A DNA stretch of 64,000 nucleotides from Symbiodinium natans. Its lineage: Eukaryota; Sar; Dinophyceae; Suessiales; Symbiodiniaceae. Below, in pieces: positions 1 through 12,351 of the stretch. The notes beneath the pieces are model-generated. The model was not told the DNA's origin. It did not search any database and was given only the letters and a program-made list of their open reading frames with translations. A program made the translations under genes and the position numbers. The stretch's first letter is position 1; each line of letters starts with the position of its first letter. Where the stretch lies: NCBI GenBank assembly GCA_905221605.1, contig CAJNDS010000258.1, forward strand, positions 780,092-844,091. Reading direction: 5' to 3'.

Positions 1-655
1 CAAGAGATCTCAAGAGGAGACATGGGTGCGTGGGACATCCAGGGTCAGAAGTCAGAAGTGGGGGATGCCGATGCTTGTCCTGATGCCGTTCATCCGTTGT
101 TCAGCAGGTTCTTTTGATGCTCTTGCTTGATTCCTGATGTGCGAACGCATTTGCTGAAAGGAAAAATTGAAAGACAACTCGCTCACGGTCTTTGAAGGAG
201 GGAGGAGGGAGAGGAGGAGGGACTGTGAGGGTTTGGGGGTGTGTGAGTGGAGAAACTTAGCAACTGGGCGAGCGTAGCAACGGAAAGCCTTTTGGGGCAT
301 GTGGTTGAAACCGGGGTCATGCTTTTCTGTCTGACTTTCCAATCCTGCGGAAGATTCCCGAACGTGAGCGCGCAGAGCCTTATTGGCGGACCAAGAGTGC
401 ATCTGTTTCCTCGTTGATTTTGCGGACGTCGAACTTGCCTGCCTTCTGCTGCAGGCCCGACGTGCCAGGAAGTTCTTGGAGGAGCCGCGGTGGCTTCAGG
501 GGGATCGGTCTCGTGTATGGTCTCAGCCATGATGAATGGTACTGTCGCGGAAGTTTGCGGCACCGCGAGTGTATAGATCTCCCAGAAGATGTTTGAAAGA
601 AGTTGATCTTGACTTAGAACACAAAGGCTTCGCATGGCCGAGCCAGAAAAAACAC

Positions 656-739
656 AAAGTTTCCCCAGGCGTTTCATCCCGCGACATCCTGCAGGACCTA
701 CTGCGCATCTCCAAGCAGCGGGTAGTGCTTCAAGGGCAG
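656..739 (+). CDS. orphan candidate coding exon
   Basis: An open stretch reading KVSPGVSSRDILQDLLRISK and a few residues more has the amphipathic, charged composition of a real helix-forming exon. It is open on the + strand, like the firm genes of the window. I do not recognise a family and can place neither neighbouring exons nor a start. It may equally be chance. Confidence 0.25.
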
Positions 740-3095
740 GTGGGGTCCTCACATGCCTCTTTTTTTCATCCCTTCTCCCCCCTCCACATTGACCTCAGCA
801 ACATCTCGTGACACTCACAAAGATATCAGGCCCTTCTACAGGGGTTCTGACTCCGTCATTCTTGCAGATTGGCCGTTCCAACTTTGTTTGAGTGCTAGAC
901 TGGAGCTAGTCTGCATTCATCCTGACAGACCGAGACATACCGAGACCAACGCTGGCAACGTGTCTAGATCTGTTCGGAAGGTCGCAACAGATGTACATGC
1001 AGATGCAGCGCAAACGAAGCTTGCACGTGCCCGCCGAGTCTGAGAACAACATGCCCAACATGCGCTGAGATGCAAGGATGCCTGAGATGTTTTGATTGTG
1101 GACTGGCATAGACTGCAGGCCTTCGTTCCACGGAATGAAGGCTGGTGGGATCAGGAGCCGACCAGTAGCTGGCAGTATGCGCAAGCATATTCATGCAGTT
1201 CCTTTGCAGTAAAGAGCCCGTCTTCTTCCGTGCACTTCTCGGCACGACAGGATGCGGTGGCAGTTTGGGTGCAAAAGAACGGGCTGGTTGATGCTTACCT
1301 CGAGGATCCGAGGGCACAGACACTGGGTTATTTTCGTGTTCCGGGATATAGGGGTCGAAGTTTGCAGCTAGACTTCCAGACAATAGATGCGCGTTGGTGC
1401 TTGCTCAAATGTCTGAGCAGGCGGAGTTGGGAGGTCCTGAAGGCCATCATAGGCCATCTTAAGGCCAAGGTGTAACCCAAGCAGGATTGCAAGGGTCCCC
1501 GTTGCACGGAACAGAGTCCGGAGAGGAGCACGGGAGGATTCAGTCCATCGTGCGAGACCTCTCGAATGGGCACTGGCAGCCAGGCCCTGCCACCAGCAGA
1601 ATCGCTGCAGCACGCGAGCCCACACCCTACTGTAGCAGACCCGGATGCCCAAAAGATCTCGGACTCAGTGCAGTGGGATGGGGCCGTAATTCCGGCTATA
1701 AGCTTGGGCCTAGACTTTTCATGGTTCAAAAGTTGCGAAGCCCGCAGACATCTTAACGCCCAAGACCATGGAAGCCCTGCCACCATGACAGGGGACTTTG
1801 CCGCCCACTTCAGCGGCCGACCCTCCGTGGGCTCGGCATGCTTTTCTATTTCAGGGCTGCCAGGAGCAGAATGGGGCCTTCTCTCAGGTCAAGTACGGAG
1901 CCGAAGGGTTAGGTAGTTGCGCCGGTGATAGGATTGAAGAGGAGCGGGGTGTGCATTGGCCTGGCGGGGTGCTTCCAGCTGTCTTTTCGCAAGGCCCTGC
2001 CTGCAAGTGCGTCCCAGAAGTTGCCAGGCAGTTCGGTTGGGGGTGCTGCAGCAGTTCCTGCGCAAGCGCCTCCATGAGACCCGACCCTGACGATCGCCGA
2101 AGGATTGCCAGGCCTGTGGGCTTTTGAGGGGCAGTTCTACCAAGGCAGGATTCCATGCATAAATCGAAGATGACCTTGGAGAGTCTCTCTTCTAAAGATT
2201 CTCGATCACGTTTACAAAGAGTATAGGGACGCAGACGACTTGAGGTCCTGTTCGTCATCGTGTGTAGCCACAAGAGGTCCCTGGCTGAGCTGCTCCTTTG
2301 ACGCTGGTCAAGCACCCGACCTCTGGCGAAGCAAAAAGAGTCCGTCCCCGCTCGAAGCCACTCCATGGGTGGTGCATCTGTCAACCTGATGATGTCTGAT
2401 GTGTTTGCCTTGGACAAAAGTTGCAGCTCAGAGGGATATAGTGGGAGAGTCTCAGGATGTGTTTGCAGCAGACCCTGAGATGCAAGCGATGCAGCTGTGA
2501 GGTGCAGTCTTATCGGTAGGATTGTAGAGTCTTGCTTCTCTGGCACTCACCGGCCGATCAACAGCGGTGCCCGGTGCTGTCCGCCGAGATGCGGCTGATG
2601 GCCCTTGCGGCACCTGGACGGGAGAGTTCGAAGCGTTCGAGGCCGGGATCCAACTAGCCAGGCGCCGGATTTATCTTTCTTGAAAGCTTGAATCGCTCCC
2701 ATCATAAAGTCTCCAAATGAGGCGACGTTTTGGCCTTGCGGTCCCACTCAACTTGTTCAGAGTTTCTAGTCTTGGACACCCGTGTCAGCCTCCCCACAAC
2801 TCGATGGGCCCATGGTTCAGGCAAGGCTGGCCTCGTGCATGCTTCGAGCGAGCCGTGTTGTGCTCGAGGTCCTCCTGAGATCGCTTGTGATGTGATTTCG
2901 TATGTGAGAATGAGGAGGGTTTCCAGGTTTGCTGGGTGATCGAGTGCCCAAAGTGAACCACTTAAGTTGCTTGCGCTCCATGTCCGTCGCGACCGCAGAC
3001 CACCCAAGTTGCGCATGTGTGAAACATGCGTCGCAGCTTTCACCTCATAGGGTCGTAGGGTCTATACAGCCCGGCCAGGAGCAGTGTTGGTCACG
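740..3095. other. stretch without a firm gene
   Basis: Two + strand open frames (1092-1475, 127 codons, and 1566-1916, 116 codons) have some coding-like composition, but neither matches a family I know and neither has convincing splice partners. The minus-strand frames here look like shadows. No RNA gene, repeat array or regulatory element stands out. Confidence 0.3.
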
Positions 3096-3214
3096 GTCCT
3101 GGTGGTCCTGGTCATGGTGGTGGTGGTGGTGGTGCTGGTGCTGGTGCTGGTGCTGCTGCTGCTGGTGCTTATATTGTTGCTGATGATGATGCTGGTGGTG
3201 ATGATGATGATTCT
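3096..3214. repeat. imperfect GGT/GCT/GAT triplet repeat
   Basis: A run of about 120 bases made of GGT, GCT and GAT triplets with a few interruptions. Open frames on both strands (poly-Val/Leu/Trp/Cys on one, poly-Ser/Thr on the other) are by-products of the triplet repeat. I treat it as a microsatellite, not as coding sequence. Confidence 0.85.
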
Positions 3215-3599
3215 GCTCATGTTTGACTTTCGCTGCTCAAAGCAGGCAGCCTTGGGCATAACATTGGCATCTCGACTCGTGAGAGCCGCAAGACGTTCTC
3301 GGAAAAGCCGAAAATTGAAGTCGCGGCTGGCTGCCTTCTTCAGGTTCATCAACAATGCTGCAATGAGCCCTCAATCGGTTTGTGGTCCAAGTAAGCTCAA
3401 CGCCGGTGACAGATAATTTTGCGCATTAAGCATCCTCACCCTCCTGCAATTTATGTTTCCAGCAGAGCATCCATGCAGGCTTATCAAACCAATCTCACTA
3501 TTGCAGCGGCATCACGGTCAAGCGCCTGGAGGCAAAGGAGCTCAAGCTAGCGGTGTTAACAGTTTGTTTTTTTAGTTTCGCACGGCTGTGTGAGTTCAA

Positions 3600-5925
3600 G
3601 TGCAAAAAGTCGGGAGGTTGGCACTTGCCACGTTGCAAGAAGCAATCGCCCCCGACCTTGTCAGCTTCAACAGCGCTGCCGCGGCCTGTGCCAGAGCCGC
3701 GCAGTGGCGCCGGGCACTCTTGCTGCTCGTGGACCTGGAGGCCAGATCGCTCCACGCAGACCATCGGACCTGGACACCACTGCTCGCGGCGCTGCCCTGG
3801 CACCATGCCCTCATGGCCCTGGCGGCCTTGGAGACGCGGGAGATGGGGAACGTTCAGACTGTTGAGACGGCGTGCCCGTTGCCCGCGCCTTTTGCCGCCA
3901 CCCTGTCAGCGGCAGCGCGGGACCGTGCTTGGGCCACCGTGCTGGCGCTGATGCAGAGGCTGAAGCAAAGCACCGAGGCCGAGGTGGCGACGGCGAAGCG
4001 AGCTGAGGCAGAGCGGGCACGGGCTGTTGGCCTCAGCGCAGCCATCAAGAGCCTCGTGGAGGTCTCTCGCTGGCCTCTGGGCTTGTGCCTAGTTCAGGAA
4101 GCGCAGGCAGACCTGCGAAGCAGATGCGACAGCGTTCTGGTGTCAACCTGCATGCTTGCTTGTCGGGCCGGGGCGCTCTGGCAGCTCGGGCTCGACCTCC
4201 TGGACCTCCTCTGCGAGGCGGAGGGAAAGGGGGCAAAGGTTCGGACGGCCGTCTGCCACAACTCGGCCATCAGCGCCTGCGCCGTGGCTGGGCAGTGGCT
4301 GATGGCCCTGCGGCTGCTTTGTGACGCCGAGCGCATGGAGATTCTCGACATGACGACCTGCAATGTGATTGGGTTGCAGCTGGCATGCGGCATGCGACCG
4401 CTCAATCCCTCTTCTCTCGCTGTCTGTCCCTCTCTGTCTCTGCCTGTTTGTCTGCCTGCCTGCCTGTCTGTGTCTGTCTGTCTGTCTGCCTGCCTGCCTA
4501 TCTGCGTGTCTGTCTGTCTGTCTCTCTCACCAAGCACGTGGAGAAGCTTACATGGAATGTTGAGTTTCATTGCTCGCAAGAATCGTACAGCCTTCCATGA
4601 TGAAGTTGTGCAGCTACATCAAGTCTGTGACCGTGCTGTTTGCGCTTGTAGTTTCACATTGGCATTTGATTTGGCATCGGCGTCATCCTTGTGGGGCAAA
4701 GCTGGCAACCCAGGCTGCGATTAGTGCTTGCGACCGGGCGCATGCCTGGCAGCATGCGCTGCAAGTCCTTGGCGTAGCGGAGGGTCGACGTCTACGAGCC
4801 GACACCATCAGCTGCTTGCAACAGTTAAGCGCGAACTTGGCCTGGCTTGTCTTGTCCTTGAGCCTTTCAGGCACAGAAGTGGCCCGTAGCTCCGGCCTCC
4901 TGACTATCCCGGAAAACCCAAACAGGGGGCTTGTTGTGCGCAAGTTTCGCATTCGGAGTCACATCCTGCTGGTGTCGAGTGGAGTGCTTCGTGGTTTCGA
5001 GGCTGTGCCACGGCTATCAGCTGCTGTGCCTCCGCTGCGGAGTGGACAGTGGCCCTCGCCCTCTTCACGAGAGACCTTCAGCCAGGCAACGGGCTCTAAG
5101 AGTCAAGAATCGAATTTACTGAAGAAATTCACAGAAGCCCACTTTGGCGTCCTTCTTGCAGGTGCGTGTAGGGTACCTTTTAAGAGCCTCAAAACCTCAC
5201 ACAGCACAGGCTTATTGACTTGCTCTAGAACACCAACACTTGTCCATGGAGTTATGTGCAAGCGTCCTTGCCCCTTGCGAGAAACTGTAGTATACTCTGA
5301 TGTCCCTCGCCTGAGGGGCAATGTATGTGGGCCTTTTATTCCATGGTTTTCCCATCTGGGGCAGCACTAGCATTTCTTCATATGTCAGGTCCACGAAAAG
5401 CGGACTCTCGAGCTACGTGGGTAGAAGACCTTCTGTTCCATGCTGTAGCAAAGCTCGCCAGCCCCAAGGCTACACTGCAGAGATGTGTGGACTTCTGTTT
5501 GTGCATCGAAGGCGCCTTTTCTCTCAGCGCCCTCGTGGCTGCCTGCGGTGCAGCGCGATGCTGGGAGCGTGGCCTAGCAATTTGGCAAGGACGGGTCACA
5601 GCACTCCCCACACTGCCACGTTGCACTCATTGCCGGCTCTTGGTATAGGCTTGCGCATGTGGACGTCAAATTGAGCTTGCCGAACCGCAGAAGGGATCGG
5701 CAGCAATTACAGACCGATGTGCACAGCGGGCGTTTTCAACTGCATTATGCTCCCAACATGATGCAGTGTGGGACTGAAGTTGGCGGGATGTTGTGGCTCG
5801 TCCGCACAGTGGTCACATGTGGCAAGTGACACTGCCGTAGGATGGCCCTTCAAGCTGGACCTCACCTGCCACAATGCAGCGCTGTATCTCCTAGCGCCCG
5901 TGGGCCAATGGGTGGCGGCCCTAGA
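3600..5925 (+). CDS. pentatricopeptide repeat (PPR) protein, multi-exon
   Basis: PPR proteins bind RNA, usually in plastids or mitochondria, with each ~35-residue repeat reading one base. Exon 1 (about 3600-4364) carries several alga-type repeats, for example DLVSFNSAAAACARAAQWRR and later CHNSAISACAVAGQWLMALR. Exon 1 ends at ...TTCN and joins exon 2 at 4714 (AAISACDRAHAWQHALQVLG) across a GT-AG intron (4365-4713) that keeps the frame and completes a repeat. Further repeat pieces follow at about 5527-5592 (ALVAACGAARCWERGLAIW) and 5845-5925 (LDLTCHNAALYLLAPVGQWV). A stop codon at 3591 lies just upstream in frame, so exon 1 starts at a splice acceptor and the true start with any targeting peptide lies upstream and was not found. 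A last exon may begin near 6158. Family assignment is secure; exon ends after exon 2 are estimates. Confidence 0.8.
4420..4528. repeat. CTGT/CTGC tetranucleotide microsatellite in a PPR intron
   Basis: About 110 bases of alternating CTGT, CTGC and CTCT units lie inside the first identified intron of the PPR gene (4365-4713). Because it falls between two exons that join in frame, it is intronic and not coding. Confidence 0.9.
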
Positions 5926-5999
5926 GGCCATGGCCAGCAAAAAGGAGCATACAGGCTGAGGCCGACAAATTTTCGGCCACCCCAAAATGCAATACCCGT

Positions 6000-8900
6000 C
6001 ACATGCTTTCTCCACGCCCCAGGGCCAAGCAACCCTTTGGCCCACAAAGTTGATGACAGTTGGCCATCAGTTACTACGTTCTACCCAAAGGCTAACAGAT
6101 CGCAAGCTCATTGAGGCGTTGACTTGACCTAAGCATCGTCACGCCTCTGTTTGCAGGTGCTTCGTGCCATGCGCCACTTGGCCAACGAATGTTTCTCAAG
6201 GGACGCTTACTGGCAATGCCCGAATCGAAGACTCTCACTGATCAGGTCGAGCTTGTGAGTTTCGCGTCGAGCTTTGGGGAGGTCAGAGTGGGGTCTCGAA
6301 ACCATGGGTTGCTTCATTTGCCAGGGTAGGCAGCTGCAAGCACGTGGCATCGACATCTTTTGCAGCAGTCGTGTATGGGGTGCAAGACGTCAAGAAGCCG
6401 AGACCAGCTGAATGTTGCAAATGGAGGCTTCATGGGGCTTGCCGTTGCTCATGGATTTTTCGAACACGAACCGAATCGGAGCATCTCCAGGCTCGACTGC
6501 AAGCATATGTATACTGTAAACGTATGTGTAAACACCCCTCCTCCCTGAGAGGAAGAAGAATTTCCCTAGGTTCCACGGATACACTGAGCTTGGCAGCCTG
6601 CCTGGCGTCCTGCGAGGTGCCTCCTTTTGCCAGGAAAGTAGAGAAGCTTAACAGGGAAAATCCCCCCGCTTTCTTGCATCCTTTCTACTTTCTGCACTCT
6701 GCTGCTCCGCGGAATTCTTTCAAGTTCCACAAGTGCGATCAGAGCCCTGATTATTTGTCACACATTTTGTCGCAAGACTGGTGGTGCTGTATGCGTTGCC
6801 AGGGTAGAACTGCAATCGGGTGGTGTCTGGTACGAGATGTAGATCGACATAGATCGACACTGCAAACTCGGGAGATATTCCCAGTCTTCATTACGATCCT
6901 CTGTGTCCCATGGACATGCGCCTTTCGCGTTCCACCTGTTTCCTCATGATGCTGACCGCTGATTGTGCTGACACGCATGTTCTTAAGCCGTAAAGCCTCG
7001 CGGATCTTCTCCGTGCGAGTGCAGGTCGCGGGGGCCTGGCCTCCCATGCCAGGGCTTTGCAAGGCCGCTGGGGAGCAGGCGTGGCTGTGAGTGCGGTCGC
7101 CATGCGGTTCCTTGATCGGGTGGTCTTTGCTGTTTGCTTGTTCAGGTTTTTCAGTTCGGGCAGCCGAAAATCTTGGCTAGTACATGCGCTAGCAGTGCCC
7201 AGATCTAAAACCGTTAGATGCGGCCAGCCATTGCACTCCTGAGTGAGTTTCAGAAGCGGGTGTGAGCCTTGCCGGATCAATGAAGGCCAAGCTTTCGAGT
7301 TCCAGCGCTGAAGGCTTCGAACTCGGGAGCGTTCCCTCTGAAATAAGCTTGGTCAGGATTTCCTCCCAGGGAAGCTCTGTAAGGCATCCCAGAACCTTGC
7401 GTGGAAAGTGCCGCATAAAATGTGATCCCTGAAACTAGCTGCAACTGGCTGCAACTCCATGCGAACCCTAAGAGCACGTTGAAAGACGATTGTTCACAGC
7501 CGTTCCTCAGAGTGCCCGCAGATTCGTCAAAGCGCCGCAAGCAGCTGGAGGACGGCCGGTCCAGCATCCAATGCATCGTTTGCTCAGTAAGGGTACAAGT
7601 ACGGTACAAGGGGAGTACAAGGGGGTCCTGTGTATTGGTTCAGCCGAGCTCAGTCCGGAAAGCATCCCAGTGGCCTTTTTTTTTGTGGCCCAGGAATCCG
7701 GTGCTGCACATGGTCGGAGCCGGAGCTGGACAGGCGTGAGCTCACATCGCTCCAAACATGTCCCGACTCGCAATTGAAATTTGTCCCAAGTCTTCTCTTA
7801 GACCCTGAAAAGACCCTCAAATACCATCAAAAATATGGCACTAAGAAGAACAGAAAGATAGAGACGCGCAGACTAAAGGGGGGGAGGGCTCCCAGAGGCC
7901 AGACTCGCTAACACAACGCTCAAAACGGAGGATCCTTTCTGCTCAGCGGTTTCGCACAGACCTCTTTACAGTCGAACTAGCATGCTCATGTCCGCCTGCG
8001 ATGGAAAAGCATCAGGAGACCTTCCAATATAATCGGCTCGTGACGTGAGAGTGCGTTGTTGGAGACCATGCAAGTTACCGCACAGGTGGAATGGCAGCGG
8101 CCAGCGGGGAGCAAAAAAGTCCAGGTTGCCACTCCTCCATGTGGACAGCATTGCAAGTGCTGTAGAGCTTGGACTTGTGGCACGTCCAGCACAGAAAGCC
8201 GGCGCTCTTTCGAACTTGGGTTGCAGCTGCAGCAAACAGGAAATTTTCGCAGTTACATGATTTGCTGCCTGAATGGCTTAGCATGGCTTAGCCAAGCAGT
8301 TCCAAGATTCGTTAGCACTTCCATGAAGAAGTCACAGTCTCGGCAGCTTCCCCCATGTTGATGAGCTGCCATGAAGAGTCCATGTGCTTCTGTCGTGGAG
8401 GCTCGGTGCGACTCATCCTCTGACACGGAATTCCCCGTCTTTCCATCGTTGGCATTTGGTACTTAGTTAGCATATCCAAGACTATCAGGAAATTCAAGGC
8501 GGCTTTCGGGCAATCTATCTGGAAACTCGTGCTGCTATGGAAAACGTCTGGGAGTAGGTTTGAACACGCCGTCGAACCGGAGGCATAGAGGTGACCAATT
8601 CCTGAATTGTGCTAACTTGGCTGCTGGTCTTTGGTGACGGCGTGGCCTGAGCCCGCTTCTTTGCTCCAAATATGTTCAGAGCAGGTGCTATCTCTAAGGC
8701 TTCTCAGGTTTAATGGCTGGCTTCCACGGTTAAAGTGGCCTGTCATTGGTCCTCGTTTTCTCCTGCAAGATGTGTTGCGTGAAAGGCCTACGCACCAGCT
8801 GGCCCCACGGCACGCCCCGGAAAGGGGCTAAGGCTTTCTTGGGATTACGGGGATTACGGTCTTCTGACTTCGGATGGGGATGGGTGAACTTTGTAGCCTC

Positions 8901-9958
8901 GGAAGGGATGGCAAGGGTCTGTTTAAGTGAGGCGTTGAAGGATGCAACGATGTGTAAAAAAGAGCCATCGTATCTGCTTCGGCAGCAGTGGCAGCCGGTC
9001 CAAAGTTCCAGTTCGGGTTGATCTGTTTTTTCGACGGTTGCAGAGGCCGCCTCTCGGCTTCCTTGTAGCGGCTTGTAGCGCATGTGGGCTGCCGAAGGGC
9101 TGTCGAGAGCTTGGAACTCGGGATCCTTTAAAATCCCTCAAGCCTTTGCAGCCTTCGACCCAGGGAAGGCTAAACCTTCAGCGCACAGGTTTTTTAACTC
9201 TTTGACAAAACCCTTCGCGCTTGAAAACTGCCCAACAGTAGCCACCGAGCAGGGCTTGTCCTTCTCGCCCCGTGTCCAGGCAGGACCTGGTGGGGTCCAG
9301 GGTTTGCAGGGCTGTTGCTGCTGCGGTTGGTCTGTTAGTAACTTAGTCTGTTTCGCAGATGACGTTGCCCGGGAGAGATGTGGGTGTGTCACGGCCGATC
9401 CCAGAAACGCATGTCGCCCCTGGAACTGATTCTTGAGGATTCCGGAGGCATCTTGTAGTGGAGGGCTTGTTTGCTGTAGTGATCTTGCAAAACAGGAAGT
9501 CCGTGTAAGCTCGACGAGGGTAGCTGGTTCCTAGTGCAGCCCTCGAAGTCTAGAAGCAAATGCAGAAGATTCATCCGTTTCACTTCTTGACGCAGCCCCG
9601 CAGGGCCTGAGAACTGGCCACAGAATCTCAGGACTTTATCTTACTCGCGAAACTCTACGGTGCCAGGTTCCTGCCCCGCTCTCCACGGCCGGGCTGCTGC
9701 AAGCGCTGGCACCGAAGCGAGGCCATCAGTTCCCCCTATGCTGTACTGGGAGTGGAAGCCGAACTCAAGTGGACGAGCAGAGCCGAGAAAGGGGGATTGA
9801 TGAGCTGAGACCCCTTTCAATCTGCAGTTTGAAGAGAGGCTCCAGATCACTCCAGGGTGGCGGTTGTGGGGCAGTCGCCAGAACCTGCCGTTGCTTCTTT
9901 TTGTGGAACTGCTTGTGCCTTCAGTTGTGGCCGTGCGCAGGCGTGGACTAGGCCAATG
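6000..9958. other. gene-poor stretch
   Basis: A possible terminal PPR exon at 6158-6230 follows a CAG acceptor. Beyond that I see only short open frames on both strands with no recognisable domain, and no tRNA, rRNA or repeat array. This is typical intergenic or intronic dinoflagellate DNA. Confidence 0.4.
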
Positions 9959-10009
9959 ACCCTAAACCCCTTTGAACCCTAAACTTCCCTAAGCCTCAAA
10001 CCCTAAACC
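9959..10009. repeat. degenerate telomere-like (CCCTAAA) patch
   Basis: Four to five variants of CCCTAAA occur within 50 bases, separated by short divergent bases. Plant-type TTTAGGG telomere repeats are known in dinoflagellates. Its internal position and degeneracy suggest an interstitial relic rather than a telomere. Confidence 0.6.
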
Positions 10010-12244
10010 TTGCATCGAAGACGCAGCTGCACCAGGTGCGCCAGCGCCAGCCGTTGCTCCACTGGGGGTCCCAAAGCAGCAGGTGGAGGCAACTTCGGGG
10101 CAAGGTCTTGAGGATGCTGCAGGGTTCAGCGCGGGGTTGACAGTGGTCACGTAGAGTGAGGAGTTTAAAAGTTTAAGCATTGGGGAGGCTTGGAGGGCTT
10201 GGGGCCTACGGCATTCGAGGAGCAAAGAAGGCAGGAGTCACGTCCAGGACACTTGCGTCACTTGGACATTTCCAGTGGAGTTAGAACCATGTGGCGCTGA
10301 AACCGCAATTGCTCAACACTCATTTCTGCACCGTGCCGGCTGCAAGGTGCAGAGACTCCACCCCGGAGTCGCGATTTGACTTGTGGCGGCAGAACTAACA
10401 TATCACTCCCCTCAACATCGGAGGGCATGAGTCCAGGTAAGTTCTGTAACATGCAGGCCGCAGGCTGTGCAGATGCGTCGGACGATGCACTGCAAAGGAC
10501 CTCTGGTAAACAAGCGGGCCCATTTGACATGGAAGGATCAGAGCTCCCAGGAGTTTGAGTTTTCTGTGCCATGCCCGGTGACCTCTATTGACTTCGGCCA
10601 GTGGCTGTCAGGCGCTGGCCAAGCGTTTGGCTTTAGACGCACAGGTGGAGCACTCAGTTGGCCTGGTTTGGTTTCGTATAAGTGCATGAAGAAGCCAAGG
10701 CACCCTCAAAGGCACCCTCAAGGCAAAACCAGAGGCCAAGGCCAGCAAATAGCGACCGCAGCCAAATCCAGAAGGCCACGTAAATCTGCGCGCTCGTACC
10801 CCTTTCGACCAGTCCGAGTTGTGAAACTCAGGCGTCCGTGGCGAGCACGGCGTCCAAAAGCGGGGATCCACAGAGCCGCTTCTTATCATTTCACTGCGCA
10901 GTGCTGTGCTTGCATAAATATGTAAAGCCTTGGTGACATCACATTCTACGAAAGAAATCTTGTTGGTGTCTGCGGGTCATGGAAAGAGGAGTCTGGGCTT
11001 TGACTCATCCTGTAGATTGCATGTTGCGGCTTTTCGCTCGCGGCGTTCCTGACAATTTCTCTTGCATTTGGAAGCCCATCTCCGAGGCGAGGCCCGGCGC
11101 CCCGGGCCACGCGCCCCACGCTTAGCGGCCCGGCCTCCGCTACCGAGCCGCCCGAACGCCGAAAACGTGGGGGTCGCCGCGGGCGCGGCGGGCGCGGGGG
11201 GCGCTGCGCCGCTCTCGCCGGGTGACTCCCCGAGCACCTCGAGCGTGCCGAGCTTTTCCGGGAGTGCGGGATCCCAGTTGGCACCCGAAGCCGAAGCTGT
11301 GAATGTGCAGCATACATCAAGAGATCCACCACGGAGCCGTGACGATACGATGCACACTTCGCACATCTCCAAGTAGGTGTCAGCCACGCCACCACGCCTT
11401 CCTGGCGGTCAAGGCCGAGCCTGCAGGCGGGGCTATCGGGGGTATCGGGGGTATCAAGATGGGGGAGTTGCCAGGGTTGCTAGGGGGCCTTGTCACCTTG
11501 TGCTAAAACTGCTCTGGAGGGGTGCAAAATAACTGCAACGTGCGCTTGGGATGCATTCTGATGCTACCTCAGTGACACATTCTGACACGCGCTGCACGGT
11601 CCCGCAGGCTACCCCATCTGCAACGAGCCAAGGCCGAGCTTGCATCAGGGCAGCAGGGCTGTTGCTAGCCATAGCTTGGGCTCAGCCAAGAGTCGCCATG
11701 CCCGACTTGTGTTTCAGGGGGAAGGCTGTCCACCTGACCCACCCTGAATCGCTCCTTGCTTGGCAGCGTGCTGGCACACTGGGCACAGTCTCATCTGAAA
11801 AAGAGCAGCCGGACAGGGACATCTGAGATGGCCTGCAAGCCCGTGGTCATGGCAGCGTCCGCGAGGCAGCGCGGAATTGGGCTTCAGGAAACTGCGTGCT
11901 GTTTGTGACAGCAAAAGACTCTGCTAGTGAATGGCGATGTGCTGGGCTAAAGACCGTTTAGGGCCTATTAAGGAAGAAGCCTCCAAACTCTTAAGCCCTC
12001 GGCACCCCCCATGCAAATCGCAGAGGCCCCGGCTCTCGCCACTGCTGGAAGCCCGCTGGGCGGTACTGCCATCTCACTTTTCGGGGTGCCCGAACCTGAA
12101 AGTACGGAAAAGAGATGCATGAATGCCAATGCCGGGTCACGAGTCACACTGTGCCTCTCTTCAGGGCCCTGGTTCTGACCGTGGAGTCTGCAGCGTCACT
12201 TTGGGTTGTTGATGTTGTTTGTTCTCCTCTTTCGGTCATGGCAG
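10010..12244. other. gene-poor stretch with a GC-rich segment
   Basis: 10014-10150 is open on + with an Ala/Pro/Gly-rich reading. 11060-11300 is clearly GC-richer than its surroundings and open on both strands (104 codons on +, 136 on -). Either may be an exon of an Ala/Pro-rich protein, but strand and family cannot be decided by eye. The + reading would fit the orientation of the other genes. Confidence 0.35.
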
Positions 12245-12351
12245 GTCGTTCAGGAGGAGCGCTATCGGGGAGTCCCTCAGAGCGAGCTGGACCGACTGGA
12301 TCGGATTGATCCTGAGGTCGACGAGGTGCGGGATCCTCTGAGATTCAACAG
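12245..12351 (+). CDS. orphan exon of an unrecognised protein
   Basis: This 107-base exon is flanked by a good acceptor (GGCAG before 12245) and a GT donor (AACAG followed by GTACTTG). It reads through a charged, coding-like peptide containing RYRGVPQSELDRLDRIDPEV and ending DPLRFN. I do not recognise the family. Neighbouring exons were not found, so the gene it belongs to is unknown. Confidence 0.5.

Noticed and set aside
3062-3416. Repeat-encoded peptides on both strands over the GGT/GCT run
   Set aside because: Low-complexity translation of a microsatellite, with no flanking exon support.
4369-4600. Cys/Leu/Ser-rich frames over the CTGT/CTGC run
   Set aside because: Translation of an intronic microsatellite; exons on both sides join in frame without it.
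11062-11387. GC-rich segment as a CpG-island-like promoter
   Set aside because: It is open on both strands with Ala/Pro-type codons and is better explained as a possible exon. Dinoflagellate promoters of that kind are not established.
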